A stretch of 38,820 bases of DNA, from assembly GCA_001766905.1 (NCBI GenBank), contig MEKI01000059.1:5798-44617 (forward strand), written 5' to 3'. Under the pieces are notes generated by a model, which had not been told where the DNA came from, did not search any database, and worked only from the letters and a program-made list of their open reading frames with translations. Both the position numbers and the translations under genes were made by a program. Below, piece after piece: positions 38,757 to 38,820 of this stretch; positions within the stretch are counted from its first letter, which is position 1; every line of letters begins with the position of its first letter. This stretch comes from Acidobacteria bacterium RBG_13_68_16 (GTDB lineage: Bacteria > Acidobacteriota > Thermoanaerobaculia > Thermoanaerobaculales > Thermoanaerobaculaceae).

Positions 38757-38787
38757 AGTGTAGCACGACTAGGACGTTCCGTGTCAC
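38757..38787 (-). promoter_or_regulatory. Possible promoter for the HTH gene
   Basis: On the minus strand TGC-TACACT (TACACT at 38762-38757) is an extended -10 5 nt before ATG 38751. A GTGACA (38787-38782) lies 19 nt upstream, a long spacing, so the -35 is uncertain. Confidence 0.4.
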
Positions 38788-38820
38788 GTGCCAGTTTAAA
38801 ATTGGGGCAAACGTGTTCCC

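Noticed and set aside
1-38820. tRNA or rRNA genes
   Set aside because: No cloverleaf or rRNA-like segment was noticed on either strand; a dedicated scan was not possible.

Overview
The window is 38.8 kb of a high-GC tailed-phage genome, very probably a contractile-tailed myovirus with a Mu-like head. Evidence is a TerL, a DUF935-type portal, a Mu I-like prohead protease, a Mu T-like capsid protein, a sheath, a tube, a G/GT tail chaperone pair with a frameshift site, a tape measure, and GpW, baseplate-J and gpI-like proteins. Predicted lipoproteins and a lysis module with membrane-anchored coiled-coil proteins suggest a Gram-negative, high-GC host; the host is otherwise unknown. No integrase, transposase or tRNA was seen.

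Region 1 (1-11493, + strand) is a tightly coupled replication/early operon, with most genes overlapping by 4 nt (ATGA or GTGA). In order it encodes an SNF2-type helicase, a DUF669-like ssDNA-binding candidate, a family A DNA polymerase, a coiled-coil protein, an oligoribonuclease-like exonuclease with a zinc-ribbon tail, a RuvC-fold resolvase, two small proteins, a DUF4406 protein and a metallophosphoesterase. Next come a 523-aa compact Cas12-like effector and a CRISPR array that begins 15 nt after its stop codon. A DUF3310 protein, a DNA methyltransferase and a small protein with an internal lipobox follow, then a hairpin terminator at 11498-11519.

The effector and array (7706-9901) are the outstanding feature. 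The effector has all three RuvC acidic residues and an intact four-Cys zinc finger. The array has full-length repeats of 36 nt, 36-38 nt spacers, two internal rearrangements and no cas1, cas2 or cas4. Spacer 4 read on its reverse strand encodes LTAAEGGALPS. This aligns without gaps, in codon frame, to LSAVEGGALPS of this phage's own prohead protease (27 of 36 nt identical, 3 mismatches in the first 8 positions). That suggests the system attacks related competitor phages while sparing itself.

Region 2 (11715-33887, - strand) is one long late operon, transcribed right to left. It runs from protease, scaffold, decoration protein and capsid through connectors, sheath, tube, chaperones, tape measure, baseplate and fibres to a lysis module and a few accessory genes. 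A receptor-binding gene of visibly lower GC is interrupted by one in-frame amber codon.

Region 3 (33888-33966) holds two back-to-back promoters whose predicted start sites fall at the start codons, implying leaderless messages. They drive the late operon to the left and the portal and TerL genes (33967-36830) to the right. The portal N-terminus looks like a Cro/C1-type helix-turn-helix. Region 4 (36789-38751, - strand) is a small operon convergent with TerL: a helix-turn-helix protein, a zinc-ribbon protein, a 20-aa peptide, a sliding-clamp-like protein and a small hypothetical.
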